Part shown: positions 35,326 to 43,222 of the stretch, piece after piece
Numbering within the stretch: the first letter of the stretch is position 1
Layout of the letters: every line of letters starts with the position of its first letter
DNA from: MPNP01 sp965215545
GTDB lineage: Bacteria > Pseudomonadota > Alphaproteobacteria > Rhodobacterales > Rhodobacteraceae
Length of the DNA stretch: 64,000 bases
Direction: 5' to 3'
NCBI GenBank assembly: GCA_965215545.1
Contig: OZ244066.1
Span: 3,038,001-3,102,000 of the forward strand
The notes under the pieces: model-generated
The model's database searches: none
What the model was told of the DNA's origin: nothing
What the model saw: only the letters and a program-made list of their open reading frames with translations
Translations under genes and position numbers: made by a program

Positions 35326-37426
35326 GGGGGTCTCGGTCCTCGATCTCGAGCCGGCTGAGGTCGGCAATGCCCCGCGGGATCTGCTCGATACTGGCGAGCA
35401 GGGCATGCCGGTTGGTACGGAGATCAGGGTCTTCGGCATTGACCAGAACTGCATCGAAGAAGGCATCAAGTGTCGGGCGCAGCGCGGCCATCATCAGCAG
35501 GACAGTCTCGATCCTGTCATCAGCAAGCAGAGTCTTCCGCCTGGCACCCAGGGCAGAGATCTGCTGCCAGAGTGTTTTTTCCTCGGGCGACGTCAGCAGA
35601 TCGGGCTTGACCCCGATCCTGGCATCCGCACCTGCCGCCAGCCGATGCACGCGTCTGTGGACATGCAGAAGGTCGATACCGGCATCCGTTGCCAGGACAG
35701 ACGTGATGGCCTCAACGGCTTTCAGGGCTGTGTTGAAGCGGGTTGGCGATTCCTTGAGGCAGGCCTGAACAACAGACGGGCGGGCACCGTTGGCCACGGC
35801 AAGGGCATGGCAGCGGTCCGCCAGAAAACCAAGGAGCGAATTGATGAACAGCTCGGGTCCGTCGGGATCAATGGCAGTCAGGCATATCCCCTGGACCTCA
35901 TGGGCAGCCAGTGTGGTCTGGATCAGTGCGGCGAGATCCATGTCAAGCCTGGAGTCAAGGAGGATGCGGACCAGGCCGATCGCGGCGCGGCGCAGGGCCA
36001 GGGGATCCTTTGAACCGCTGACCCGTTCCCCGGCACCAAACATGCCGACAAGGTGATTGATGCGGTCCGCCATCCCGACAATCCGGGCCAGCGGATTGGC
36101 GGGGAGACGGCCGTCTGATCCAATCGGTTGGTAGTGCTCGGCGATGGCGTCAGCAACCGTCCCGGGCAACGCGGCATCGCGGGCGAACTGACCACCCATG
36201 ACTCCCTGGAGATCCGGGAACTCCATCACGATCTCCGAAACAAGATCGGCCTTGCAATAGCGGGTCGCCAAGGCAACATCGGCGGCGGCAACATCGAAGT
36301 GTGATGCCAGGGCAGCGGCAATTGTCATGATGCGATCCGTCCGCTGGCGTTGGGTGCCGACCTGTCGGTGGTAGATCGTCTGCTCAAGGCGCTCAAGGAA
36401 GCCATCAAGCCCCTTTTCCTGACAGGCGCGGCGGTCATTGGCAAACGTGAATGCCGCATCGGCCAGACGGGCGTTCAGGACCCGCTGGTTCCCGGCCAGG
36501 ATCACGCCCCCCGAATCCACATTGCGGTTGGCCACCGCCAGAAAATGACTGATGGCACGACTGCCTGGCCGGGTGGCGGCAAGATAGCGCTGATGGGTGC
36601 GCATGGCACTGCGGATGATGGGGGGTGGCAGCGCAAGATGGGCCGGATCAATCGGACCGATCATCACCCCCGGCCATTCGACCAGGCCGGTGATCTCATC
36701 GAACAACTCCTCGTCCATGATGAGTTCAAGGCCCTCTCGCGCTGTGCAGGCCAGGGCGCTGTCGATGATGGCCTGCCGCCGCTCGTCCTGGTCAACGAGC
36801 ACTGAACGTTCGCGCAGACATTCACGGTAGGCATCGGGAGACTCGATGATGGAAGGTTCCGGGTCGAGGATGCCATGGCCCCGTGTGGCCGTGGATGCCT
36901 TCAATCCGGCAAATTCAACCGGCAGCCTGACTGTGTGGCCGGCGCGGGAATACAGACACAGAATCGAGATCAGGGGCCGGACCCATTGATCAGAGCCGCT
37001 GCCCCACCGCATTGATTTGGGCCAGGTCAGGGCTTCAATGGCACCAGTGATGACATCCGGCAGAATCTCAAGGGTCGGCACGCCGGGAACATGCGTGATG
37101 CTGAAGAGATACTCGGTGCCCTTGACCGTCCTGATCTCAAGTTCATCGCGACGCTTGCCGGTCGAGCGCATGAATCCCTCAAGGGCCTGCGGTGGCGCGG
37201 AAGCCTTGGGGCCTCGGCGCTCATGGGTTCTCGGGGGTGTGGACTCGGCGACCCGGTCGATGAGGACTGCCAGACGTCGGGGCGTGCTGTAGGCCTTGAA
37301 TCCCCTGGTCTCGATCTTTTCCTGCCTGAACCCGCTCTGGAGCCGTGCAACCAGCTGCTCCCGGGCACCGGCCTGCAGGCGGGCCGGGATTTCCTCGCTC
37401 AGCAGCTCAAGGAGGATCATTGCCAT
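35312..37426 (-). CDS. glyS: Glycyl-tRNA synthetase beta subunit
   Basis: The 704-residue beta subunit of the alpha2-beta2 bacterial enzyme. It starts MAMILLELLSEEIPARLQAG, the family's typical ELxxEELPAR opening. It then shows GVYRTERTRGPK-like RTHERRGPKASAP near residue 66, FLAVANRN near 300 and the CKADLVSEIVMEFPDLQGVMG block near 405, followed by the HD-like and anticodon-binding C-terminal regions. It follows glyQ by 33 bp and overlaps the dikinase-like gene by 14 nt. Confidence 0.95.
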   Translation of the reverse strand: MAMILLELLSEEIPARLQAGAREQLVARLQSGFRQEKIETRGFKAYSTPRRLAVLIDRVAESTPPRTHERRGPKASAPPQALEGFMRSTGKRRDELEIRTVKGTEYLFSITHVPGVPTLEILPDVITGAIEALTWPKSMRWGSGSDQWVRPLISILCLYSRAGHTVRLPVEFAGLKASTATRGHGILDPEPSIIESPDAYRECLRERSVLVDQDERRQAIIDSALACTAREGLELIMDEELFDEITGLVEWPGVMIGPIDPAHLALPPPIIRSAMRTHQRYLAATRPGSRAISHFLAVANRNVDSGGVILAGNQRVLNARLADAAFTFANDRRACQEKGLDGFLERLEQTIYHRQVGTQRQRTDRIMTIAAALASHFDVAAADVALATRYCKADLVSEIVMEFPDLQGVMGGQFARDAALPGTVADAIAEHYQPIGSDGRLPANPLARIVGMADRINHLVGMFGAGERVSGSKDPLALRRAAIGLVRILLDSRLDMDLAALIQTTLAAHEVQGICLTAIDPDGPELFINSLLGFLADRCHALAVANGARPSVVQACLKESPTRFNTALKAVEAITSVLATDAGIDLLHVHRRVHRLAAGADARIGVKPDLLTSPEEKTLWQQISALGARRKTLLADDRIETVLLMMAALRPTLDAFFDAVLVNAEDPDLRTNRHALLASIEQIPRGIADLSRLEIEDRDPRAAH

Positions 37427-37459
37427 GGCAGGGCCCGATGGCTGGCGGGAATGGGGGGA

Positions 37460-38386
37460 TCAGCCCTTGGCATCGGCACATCCTCCATCAGGCGTCCGGA
37501 GATAGGCATCCCCGCATTGACGGGCCAGGGTGCGGACCCGGCCGATCAACTCCTGACGCTCGGTGGGGGAAATTGCCCGCCGGGCATCGAGCAGATTGAA
37601 AAGGTGCGAGGCCTTGATGCACTGGTCATAGGCCGGGTAGACAAGCCCGGCCTGCGGGGCGGGTGCAGTCTGGCCGGCCAGGAGAATGTCCTGGCAGGCC
37701 CGCTCGGCATCGGCGAAATGCCGCCAGACCATGTCCGTATCGCAGACCGCATAATTCCACTGCGAGAACTCGCTTTCCGCTTGACGGTACGCATCGCCAT
37801 AGGTCACCGGGTGGTCTGCATCGGGAGCATTGTAGGGCAGGTCCATCACATGATCCTGGTTGAGAATGAACATGGCCAGCCGTTCAAGGCCGTAGGTCAA
37901 CTCACCGGAGACCGGATGGCAAGTCTGGCTGCAGACCTGCTGGAAGTAGGTAAACTGCGAGATTTCCATACCATCAATCCAGACTTCCCAGCCGAGGCCC
38001 GTGGCACCAAGTGTCGGGCTCTCCCAGTCATCCTCGACAAACCGGAGGTCATGGACATCGAGGTCGACACCAATGGCCCGCAGTGAGTCGATATAGAGCT
38101 TCTGCAGATCGGGTGCCGAGGGTTTGGAGAGAACCTGAAACTGGAAATACTGCTGCAGCCGGTTGGGATTTTCACCAAAACGCCCATCGGTCGGACGGCG
38201 ACAGCACTGGACATGGGCTGCCATCCAGGGTCGGGGGCCGAGGGCCCGCAGCGTTGTGGCCGGATGGAAGGTCCCGGCCCCCACTTCCATGTCATAGGAT
38301 TGCAGAAGGACATAGCCTGCATCCGCCCAGTAGGACTGCAGGCGCATGATGATGTCCTGAAAACATGAAGGTGCGGTTCTGGACAT
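37460..38386 (-). CDS. glyQ: Glycyl-tRNA synthetase alpha subunit
   Basis: The catalytic subunit, 308 residues. IMRLQSYWADAGYVLLQSYD opens the conserved core, followed by MEVGAGTFHPATTLRALGP, YVQPSRRPTDGRYGENPNR-like HVQCCRRPTDGRFGENPNRL, and FTYFQQVCSQTCHPVSGELTYGLERLAMF. One position is unusual: most alpha subunits have Y-V-Q-P-S/C-R-R-P, here H-V-Q-C-C-R-R-P. I start at the ATG at 38386 (MSRTAPSCFQ); ATG at 38395 is possible. No strong ribosome-binding site is visible. The upstream AT-rich gene ends only 34 bp away on the same strand. Confidence 0.93.
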   Translation of the reverse strand: MSRTAPSCFQDIIMRLQSYWADAGYVLLQSYDMEVGAGTFHPATTLRALGPRPWMAAHVQCCRRPTDGRFGENPNRLQQYFQFQVLSKPSAPDLQKLYIDSLRAIGVDLDVHDLRFVEDDWESPTLGATGLGWEVWIDGMEISQFTYFQQVCSQTCHPVSGELTYGLERLAMFILNQDHVMDLPYNAPDADHPVTYGDAYRQAESEFSQWNYAVCDTDMVWRHFADAERACQDILLAGQTAPAPQAGLVYPAYDQCIKASHLFNLLDARRAISPTERQELIGRVRTLARQCGDAYLRTPDGGCADAKG

Positions 38387-38420
38387 GCCCAACATATGAT
38401 GGTGAATCAGTTTGAATCTC

Positions 38421-38969
38421 TTATCGTGGCATGAACGGAATGGCCTCGCCTTTGCAAGCTTCGGCATTCACGCGGAGATATTCGTCAATGAAGACATCGG
38501 TGCTTTCGGCCACGGCAGACAGGATGCAAGCGGCATCTTGGCCATATGTTCCCGTCAAACTACTGCACCAAGATGCAACAATTCCAAATCCCCCATTTTG
38601 CAATGCGTAATCGTAGCCACCAAACAAAGTTTCATCGTCAAGGATCCATTGGTGATCGAGTGGGCGTTTCCTGAATTCAAAACCGACACGAAACCTTCTG
38701 CCTACGACATGTGCTCCAACAAACAAATGGTTTTCGGATTCTTCTGTATAGATCCGTGCGCCACGAAGCCGGCTGCGCACTGTCGTTGCAACCTGATCTT
38801 TGGTCAGTCCGTTATCAGCAGCGTCGCCCTCCACCGCAACAAATAACTCTATCGGCTTGCATGCATTCCGCAATGCAAAAATTCCTCGGCTGTTCACTTC
38901 TTCCGTCCATACTGGCAACCCTGCCAGCAAGGCAGCAACAAACACGCAGATGGCGGCACGAAAGTTCAT
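38421..38969 (-). CDS. Secreted protein of unknown function, AT-rich gene
   Basis: The 182-residue protein has an N-terminal signal peptide (MNFRAAICVFVAALLAGLPV) and four cysteines in the mature part (in RNACKPIEL, ASWCSSLTG, DAACILSA and EACKGE). Its body LFVAVEGDAADNGLTKDQVA and the repeated short strands suggest a small alpha/beta periplasmic protein. I do not recognise the family. Its G+C content is far below that of glyQ. It is the last gene before glyQ on the same strand and the first of an AT-rich block reaching to about 39950. Confidence 0.7.
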   Translation of the reverse strand: MNFRAAICVFVAALLAGLPVWTEEVNSRGIFALRNACKPIELFVAVEGDAADNGLTKDQVATTVRSRLRGARIYTEESENHLFVGAHVVGRRFRVGFEFRKRPLDHQWILDDETLFGGYDYALQNGGFGIVASWCSSLTGTYGQDAACILSAVAESTDVFIDEYLRVNAEACKGEAIPFMPR

Positions 38970-39013
38970 GGGTCAATGTCTGCAGAATTAAACAAATCCT
39001 GCGATGCATCGAC

Positions 39014-39298
39014 TTATACGTTTTCTGTGGCGATATTCAATGAAAGCAATGCCCGTGCTTTCCGCTTACCGATGTGCAGGCGGTTGTCCAAATCCTGCAC
39101 AAGTTCATCCAAGTGCTCCATCCAATAGTCGGAAAACTCCAAAATGGTTATTCCAACTAGGTCTTGGGTATCCGGAGAATATCTCCACAAAACTCCCGGC
39201 AAAGTCTCTTCGGCGATACCTGGCTTGCCCGGCTGCAGGGTCAGATAAAGAACATCGCCCTTATCGTCATACATTTTTTGGGCTTCAAGGACTGACAT
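39014..39298 (-). CDS. DUF2283-type protein, probable antitoxin
   Basis: The 94-residue protein reads MYDDKGDVLYLTLQPGKP after a short lead, then EETLPGVLWRYSPDTQDLVG and ITILEFSDYW. That is the DUF2283 pattern (Y-D-x-x-x-D-x-L-Y-I-x-L ... G-x-x-x-D-Y-D-x-x-x-x-L-V-G-I-E-I-L). DUF2283 proteins are commonly encoded beside small DUF4258-like nuclease toxins and are predicted antitoxins. Here it directly follows such a gene with a 14-nt overlap if the second of two adjacent ATGs (39298) is used. C-terminal extension of about 35 residues beyond the usual domain. Confidence 0.72.
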   Translation of the reverse strand: MSVLEAQKMYDDKGDVLYLTLQPGKPGIAEETLPGVLWRYSPDTQDLVGITILEFSDYWMEHLDELVQDLDNRLHIGKRKARALLSLNIATENV

Positions 39299-39623
39299 CA
39301 TTTGAATCCCACACAAGACGCCATTTGATTTCTTGGGTTGAGGGATAAGCAGTTGACACAACAGCAGTTGTCTCGCTTATGCGCTTTGTTGCGACACGCA
39401 AGTGTTTTCGTTCATTCCTATAGATCGCCCTCTTTACGAACATATTGGTGTCTGGCTTGTTTCCCTCATAAACTTGGTCCGGACTGCCAAGAGTCAACAC
39501 AATATTGGCTTCAACCGGTTCGGGAAGTTCAGGGTGCTTTTCTCGAATAATATTCACTGTTCTTGAAGCAAGACGCACACTGTCGAGATACGGATAGGCC
39601 GTTGTGATGTCCTGCTCTGCCAT
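39285..39623 (-). CDS. BECR/DUF4258-like small nuclease-type protein, probable toxin
   Basis: The 112-residue protein from the ATG at 39623 has IIREKHPELPEPVEANIVLT, then GSPDQVYEGNKP, AIYRNERKHLRVATKRI and VVSTAYPSTQEIKWRLVW. The order helix with H-P-E, a P-D-x-V turn, an F/Y-Y-R strand, a L-x-V-x-x-K strand and a final T-A-Y-P is that of Barnase-EndoU-ColicinE5-RelE-fold toxins such as DUF4258-like proteins. It lies 7 nt after the upstream gene and is followed by a DUF2283 gene. Toxin identity is inferred from fold pattern and pairing, not from a proven catalytic site. Confidence 0.62.
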   Translation of the reverse strand: MAEQDITTAYPYLDSVRLASRTVNIIREKHPELPEPVEANIVLTLGSPDQVYEGNKPDTNMFVKRAIYRNERKHLRVATKRISETTAVVSTAYPSTQEIKWRLVWDSNDVSP

Positions 39624-39630
39624 TGCAGAG

Positions 39631-39933
39631 CTATTCCGATTGATCCAACTGACGCGTGTAAGGTGTCTCAATTTCACCAAACTTATCTTCGTGCTTCTGC
39701 AGCTCTCTTTCAAGAAGTCTGCAGAGGTCTTTGGCCGCATGAAGGCCTAAAGATACAACGCACTGTGGTAATGTGGTTTGTGACTTTTGCTCCTGACCAT
39801 CTTCAGCCATTGCAGCGGGCATGATGTCCATGAAAATAATCTTGACATCAACGCCACTATAAGCAGCACTGATAATAGGCGCGTAATAAACAGGCACCGC
39901 AATATTGGTTTGATGACTGTCTTGATCTGCCAT
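39631..39933 (-). CDS. DUF3467-like small protein, first gene of the toxin-antitoxin-like operon
   Basis: The 100-residue protein starts MADQDSHQTNIAVPVYYAPI and ends with the segment LGLHAAKDLCRLLERELQKH followed by EDKFGEIETPYTRQ. The motif of a strand, then H-A-K/A-x-L-x-x-L-L-x-x-x-x-x-K-x-E-x-x-F-G-x-I matches DUF3467 proteins, which occur in mobile islands with unknown function. Its ribosome-binding site is effectively a run of eight G (complement of 39941-39948) seven bases upstream of the ATG. Low G+C. Confidence 0.65.
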   Translation of the reverse strand: MADQDSHQTNIAVPVYYAPIISAAYSGVDVKIIFMDIMPAAMAEDGQEQKSQTTLPQCVVSLGLHAAKDLCRLLERELQKHEDKFGEIETPYTRQLDQSE

Positions 39934-39940
39934 GGTTCTG

Positions 39941-39948
39941 CCCCCCCC
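39941..39948 (-). repeat. Homopolymeric tract of 8 (G on coding strand) at ribosome-binding site
   Basis: Eight C on the plus strand, G on the coding strand, 7 bp upstream of the ATG at 39933. An alternative ATG directly precedes the tract (39950). With nine G that upstream ATG would be in frame with the gene, with eight it is not. Length changes would thus alter both Shine-Dalgarno strength and the N-terminus. Confidence 0.6.
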
Positions 39949-40344
39949 ATCGTAGCAAAATCACTTCATTGTAATAACTGTACTTTTGCCCTGTCAAGGC
40001 AAACTGGCCAATCCCGCTGCCGCCAGGGCCCATTTTTCCCAATTCCCACCCGTATGGCGTGCAGGGGTGCGCCGCACAGCCGAACCGAACACTCTTGATC
40101 GTGCCACCATCTGCCGGGCAAGCGCAGCCAGAGACACCGGCTCCGCGGCGGACTCCCACCTGGCCAGCCAACCGGAACACGGTTTTGACGGACCCATCAA
40201 TCAGGGGGTGAATTATCATGCAAATCGGTATATTCAACACTGATTCTGCCAAAGCAGAGACATCAGGCGAAATTGGCTTGGCCAGCCGTGGGCCCGGAAC
40301 TGTCCGGCAGGGGCAAGGCAGGTACAAGCGAGGGGAGACAGCCC
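39949..40344. other. Intergenic stretch between divergent genes
   Basis: About 395 bp between the AT-rich operon and the pseudoprotease gene. The first 60 bp are AT-rich (promoter side of the operon), the rest returns to high G+C. I see no RNA gene. A GAGGGGAGA ribosome-binding site for the next gene is at about 40331-40339. Confidence 0.4.
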
Positions 40345-42027
40345 ATGACAGCCCATGCGGTGCGCGCGCATCATTATCCTGACCGGGTCAGAGCCATGGC
40401 AGCAACTCTCTGCGGCCTTTTGCCGCTACTGATCTCGCCGATCACTGCCGTCGCTGACCAGGCTGCCAGACCATTGATTCCTCAGGGTCTTCTTGTGGAC
40501 CGACATCATCCGTCGGGGCTGCCGGACAGTTCGACTCGCATGGTCGACGATACAATGGCGGCACGCCTCCCCCTCGGCAGTCGCCGGGCACCACCGTCGA
40601 AGACGCCTCCCGATGGAGAACCGGTGCCGTCCTTTCCGGCCCCCGGACCGACTGTTCCCGTGACAATCGCGGCTCTGACGAACTCCGCCGGGGTCCAGCA
40701 GGCGACAGACGGTCTGGCGGCGGTCGATTTCGAGACCATGCCGCTCGACGAGGCCCGGAAACTGCAGGCAGCCCTGCAACTGCTGGGTTATTACCCGGGC
40801 CCGCTTGACGGAATTTTCGGCAGCGGTTCGTTTGGTGGATTGAACCGTTTCCTCCGTGAGCGCGATCTGGCGGAAACAGATCGCATCGATGATCCCGGAG
40901 TCGAGGCAGTCTACCAGGAGTTTGGCGAACGGTTCGGTGGCCTTGACCTGGCCTGGTTGCAGAGCGAGGATCTGGGGATACGCTTGATGGTTCCTGTCGA
41001 TGCGGTGACCCATGACCGGACTGTCCCGCCTTATGTGTCCTTCCAGCCAACCGGGGACGGCGACATGGCCATGACCTTGATCTCGGCGATCGGAAGCCAG
41101 AGGACCTACGATTCCCTCTACCAGTCCCTCAGGGATTTTGCGGCGGCACGGCAGCGCGAGGCCCCGTATGGCAATCAGGAATTCTCGATTTTTGCAACCC
41201 GGGATGCCATGACCGTCTATGCCCGCGTGCTCCGCATCGACCGCACGCGTATCCGGGGGGTTGTCCTGTCCTGGCCGGAGGACAATCCACGACAGTTTGA
41301 TGATGTGGCCCGTCTCATGGTCTCGACCATGACCGAAATCTCCTGGAACGGCTTTGACCTTGAGGAACTGACCGGACTCGACCCGATCCCGGAACCCGAA
41401 ACGGGCAGAGCTCTCGTTTTGGACCCCATCCGGTTCGGAAGTGGTTTTCTTCTCGGTTCGGCTGGCACCGTGGTCACCAGCCACGGCAATGTCAACGGTT
41501 GTGACCGGATCCTGGTTGACAACATCCAGGAGTACACCGTGCGCGCCAGCGATCACATGCATGACCTGGCGCTCCTTGCACCGGTGACCGATGCCGCAGC
41601 TTATGCAGTCGCGGCATTGCGGACGGGGCACAGTCTGGCAGGACCGGGACTCTACTCGGCCGGCTATCCCTTCAACGACAGTCTGACCAGCCCGACGGTG
41701 ACCCAACGATCCCTGCGGCAGCTTGATCGGCAGGATGGCCAGAACACGATTGTGGCGGTTGATGGTCCCGTGGCCCGTGGTGAGATCGGTGGTCCTGTTG
41801 CCGACAGGAACGGGGCTGTCATCGGCATCATGGTCCGTCCCGAAGCACTGGCTGGAGCCCTGCCAGCGGACCACGCAGTGGTCAACAGTGCCGATCTGCT
41901 GGCGGCCTTCCTGACCCGTAATGCCGTTGTCCTTGAGAGTCCGTCCACACCGGGGCGTGCCGGGGATCCCACGGCCCGGATGCAGAGCTACACGGTCCCG
42001 GTGCATTGCTATGCCCCACGGTCCTGA
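40345..42027 (+). CDS. Secreted peptidoglycan-binding protein with inactive trypsin-like domain
   Basis: The 560-residue protein has a signal segment (TLCGLLPLLISPITAVADQA), a proline-rich linker, a peptidoglycan-binding repeat (DEARKLQAALQLLGYYPGPL and DGIFG, near residue 140) and, from about 370, a trypsin-like fold. That fold has VVTSHGNVNGC (catalytic histidine), HMHDLALLAPV (aspartate) and PVARGEIGGPVADRNGAV where the family has G-N/D-S-G-G-P. The nucleophile serine is replaced by isoleucine, so proteolysis is unlikely. It may act as a binding or regulatory protein at the cell wall. Start at the ATG at 40345. Confidence 0.75.
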   Translation: MTAHAVRAHHYPDRVRAMAATLCGLLPLLISPITAVADQAARPLIPQGLLVDRHHPSGLPDSSTRMVDDTMAARLPLGSRRAPPSKTPPDGEPVPSFPAPGPTVPVTIAALTNSAGVQQATDGLAAVDFETMPLDEARKLQAALQLLGYYPGPLDGIFGSGSFGGLNRFLRERDLAETDRIDDPGVEAVYQEFGERFGGLDLAWLQSEDLGIRLMVPVDAVTHDRTVPPYVSFQPTGDGDMAMTLISAIGSQRTYDSLYQSLRDFAAARQREAPYGNQEFSIFATRDAMTVYARVLRIDRTRIRGVVLSWPEDNPRQFDDVARLMVSTMTEISWNGFDLEELTGLDPIPEPETGRALVLDPIRFGSGFLLGSAGTVVTSHGNVNGCDRILVDNIQEYTVRASDHMHDLALLAPVTDAAAYAVAALRTGHSLAGPGLYSAGYPFNDSLTSPTVTQRSLRQLDRQDGQNTIVAVDGPVARGEIGGPVADRNGAVIGIMVRPEALAGALPADHAVVNSADLLAAFLTRNAVVLESPSTPGRAGDPTARMQSYTVPVHCYAPRS

Positions 42028-42094
42028 TCAGGACTCCCTGCAAGGGTGCCGGCCCCGCCCCCTTCCCCCGACCGGCAAGGAGCCACAATCACCC

Positions 42095-43021
42095 ATGACC
42101 CATCCTGACATTCTCGTGCTTGGAACCTTTGTCGTTGATGCCGCATTCCGGGCGCCCCGCCAGCCCAGGATGGGTGAGACCCTGATCGGCGAAAAATTCA
42201 CCATGGGGCCCGGAGGCAAGGGTTCGAACCAGGCTGTGGCAGCGGCTCGGCTTGGGGCCAGAGTGGGCTTCATCTCACGCATCGGCATGGATGAATTCGG
42301 GCGCATGGCCACCGACCTCTGGACCCGGGAAGGTATCACGCCCCTCGTGCATGAGGATCCCGAGGGCGACACGGGATGTGCCTATATCTTTGTCGAGGCC
42401 GGGACCGGCAACAATGCCATCATCATCGTTCCGGGGGCCGCCATGCGAGTCAGCGTCGACGACATCCGGGGGCACAAGGATGCGATTGCCAGGGCCCGGA
42501 TCTTCCTGACTCAGCTCGAAACCCCACTGGAGGCGGCCCGGGCCGGCCTTGAAATCGCCCGCAGGTCAGGCACGACAACCCTCTTCAACCCGGCCCCGGC
42601 CCAGACCCTGGACCCGGCGTTTCTCGGCCTCTGTGACTTTGTCATACCCAACGAATCCGAGGCTGAAATCCTGACCGGCCTTGACGGGATCGGTCCACAC
42701 AATGCCCGGGATGCCGCAGCAGCCCTGCAAAGGCAGGGCGCGGGCACCGTGATCCTGACCCTTGGTGAGAACGGAGCGTTTGTCTATGAGAATGCCGACT
42801 CGTTTCTCCGGATTCCAGCCATGGATTGTGGTCCCGTCGTCGAAACAACCGGTGCCGGGGACTCCTTCTGTGGTGCCTTTGCCCACGCTCTGGTTACGGG
42901 GGCAGATACGGTCCAGGCCACCCGCTATGCCGTGGCGGCGGCATCCCTCTCCGTGACCCGACCCGGCACCGCCCCGGCCATGCCATCGGGCGAGGATGTG
43001 GCGCGGTATTTCGCCCTCTGA
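42095..43021 (+). CDS. rbsK: Ribokinase (PfkB family)
   Basis: Phosphorylates ribose to ribose-5-phosphate. The 308-residue protein has DILVLGTFVVDAAFRAP at the N-terminus, the GPGGKGSNQAVAAARLGARV substrate-binding loop near residue 38, NPAPAQ near 162, VIPNESEAEILTG near 184, LTLGENGAF near 218 and the PfkB signature ETTGAGDSFCGAFAHAL near 247-263 with the catalytic aspartate. Starts at the ATG at 42095 behind GGCAAGGAG; longer readings lie inside the preceding gene. No ribose transporter genes are adjacent, so a related sugar is possible. Confidence 0.88.
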   Translation: MTHPDILVLGTFVVDAAFRAPRQPRMGETLIGEKFTMGPGGKGSNQAVAAARLGARVGFISRIGMDEFGRMATDLWTREGITPLVHEDPEGDTGCAYIFVEAGTGNNAIIIVPGAAMRVSVDDIRGHKDAIARARIFLTQLETPLEAARAGLEIARRSGTTTLFNPAPAQTLDPAFLGLCDFVIPNESEAEILTGLDGIGPHNARDAAAALQRQGAGTVILTLGENGAFVYENADSFLRIPAMDCGPVVETTGAGDSFCGAFAHALVTGADTVQATRYAVAAASLSVTRPGTAPAMPSGEDVARYFAL

Positions 43022-43132
43022 TCCCAGGAACCACAGCGCCGGTTCGCTGTGTTGAATTCGGTCTGTTTCGGCATTAGGATCGACCCTGCACCCGAACCTG
43101 TGGCCCTTGCAGCCAGTGATCGGGTTGATTGT

Positions 43133-43222
43133 GGAGAGGTGGCCGAGTGGTCGAAGGCGCACGCCTGGAACGCGTGTAGGCGGGCAACCGTCTCCAGGGT
43201 TCGAATCCCTGTCTCTCCGCCA
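43133..43222 (+). tRNA. tRNA-Ser (GGA anticodon)
   Basis: A 90-nt class II tRNA with encoded CCA: acceptor GGAGAGG/tCTCTCC, D-arm TGGCCGAGTGGTCGAAGGC, anticodon loop CTGGAAC with GGA, long variable arm (GTAGGCGGGCAACCG region) and T-arm GGTTCGAATCC. Reads UCC/UCU codons. Its 3' end faces a gene-poor kilobase. Confidence 0.97.

Noticed and set aside
32821..35469. 48-codon N-terminal extension of the dikinase-like gene
   Set aside because: It lies inside glyS and does not contain the missing nucleotide-binding loop. The GTG at 35325 with a 14-nt overlap is the simpler start.
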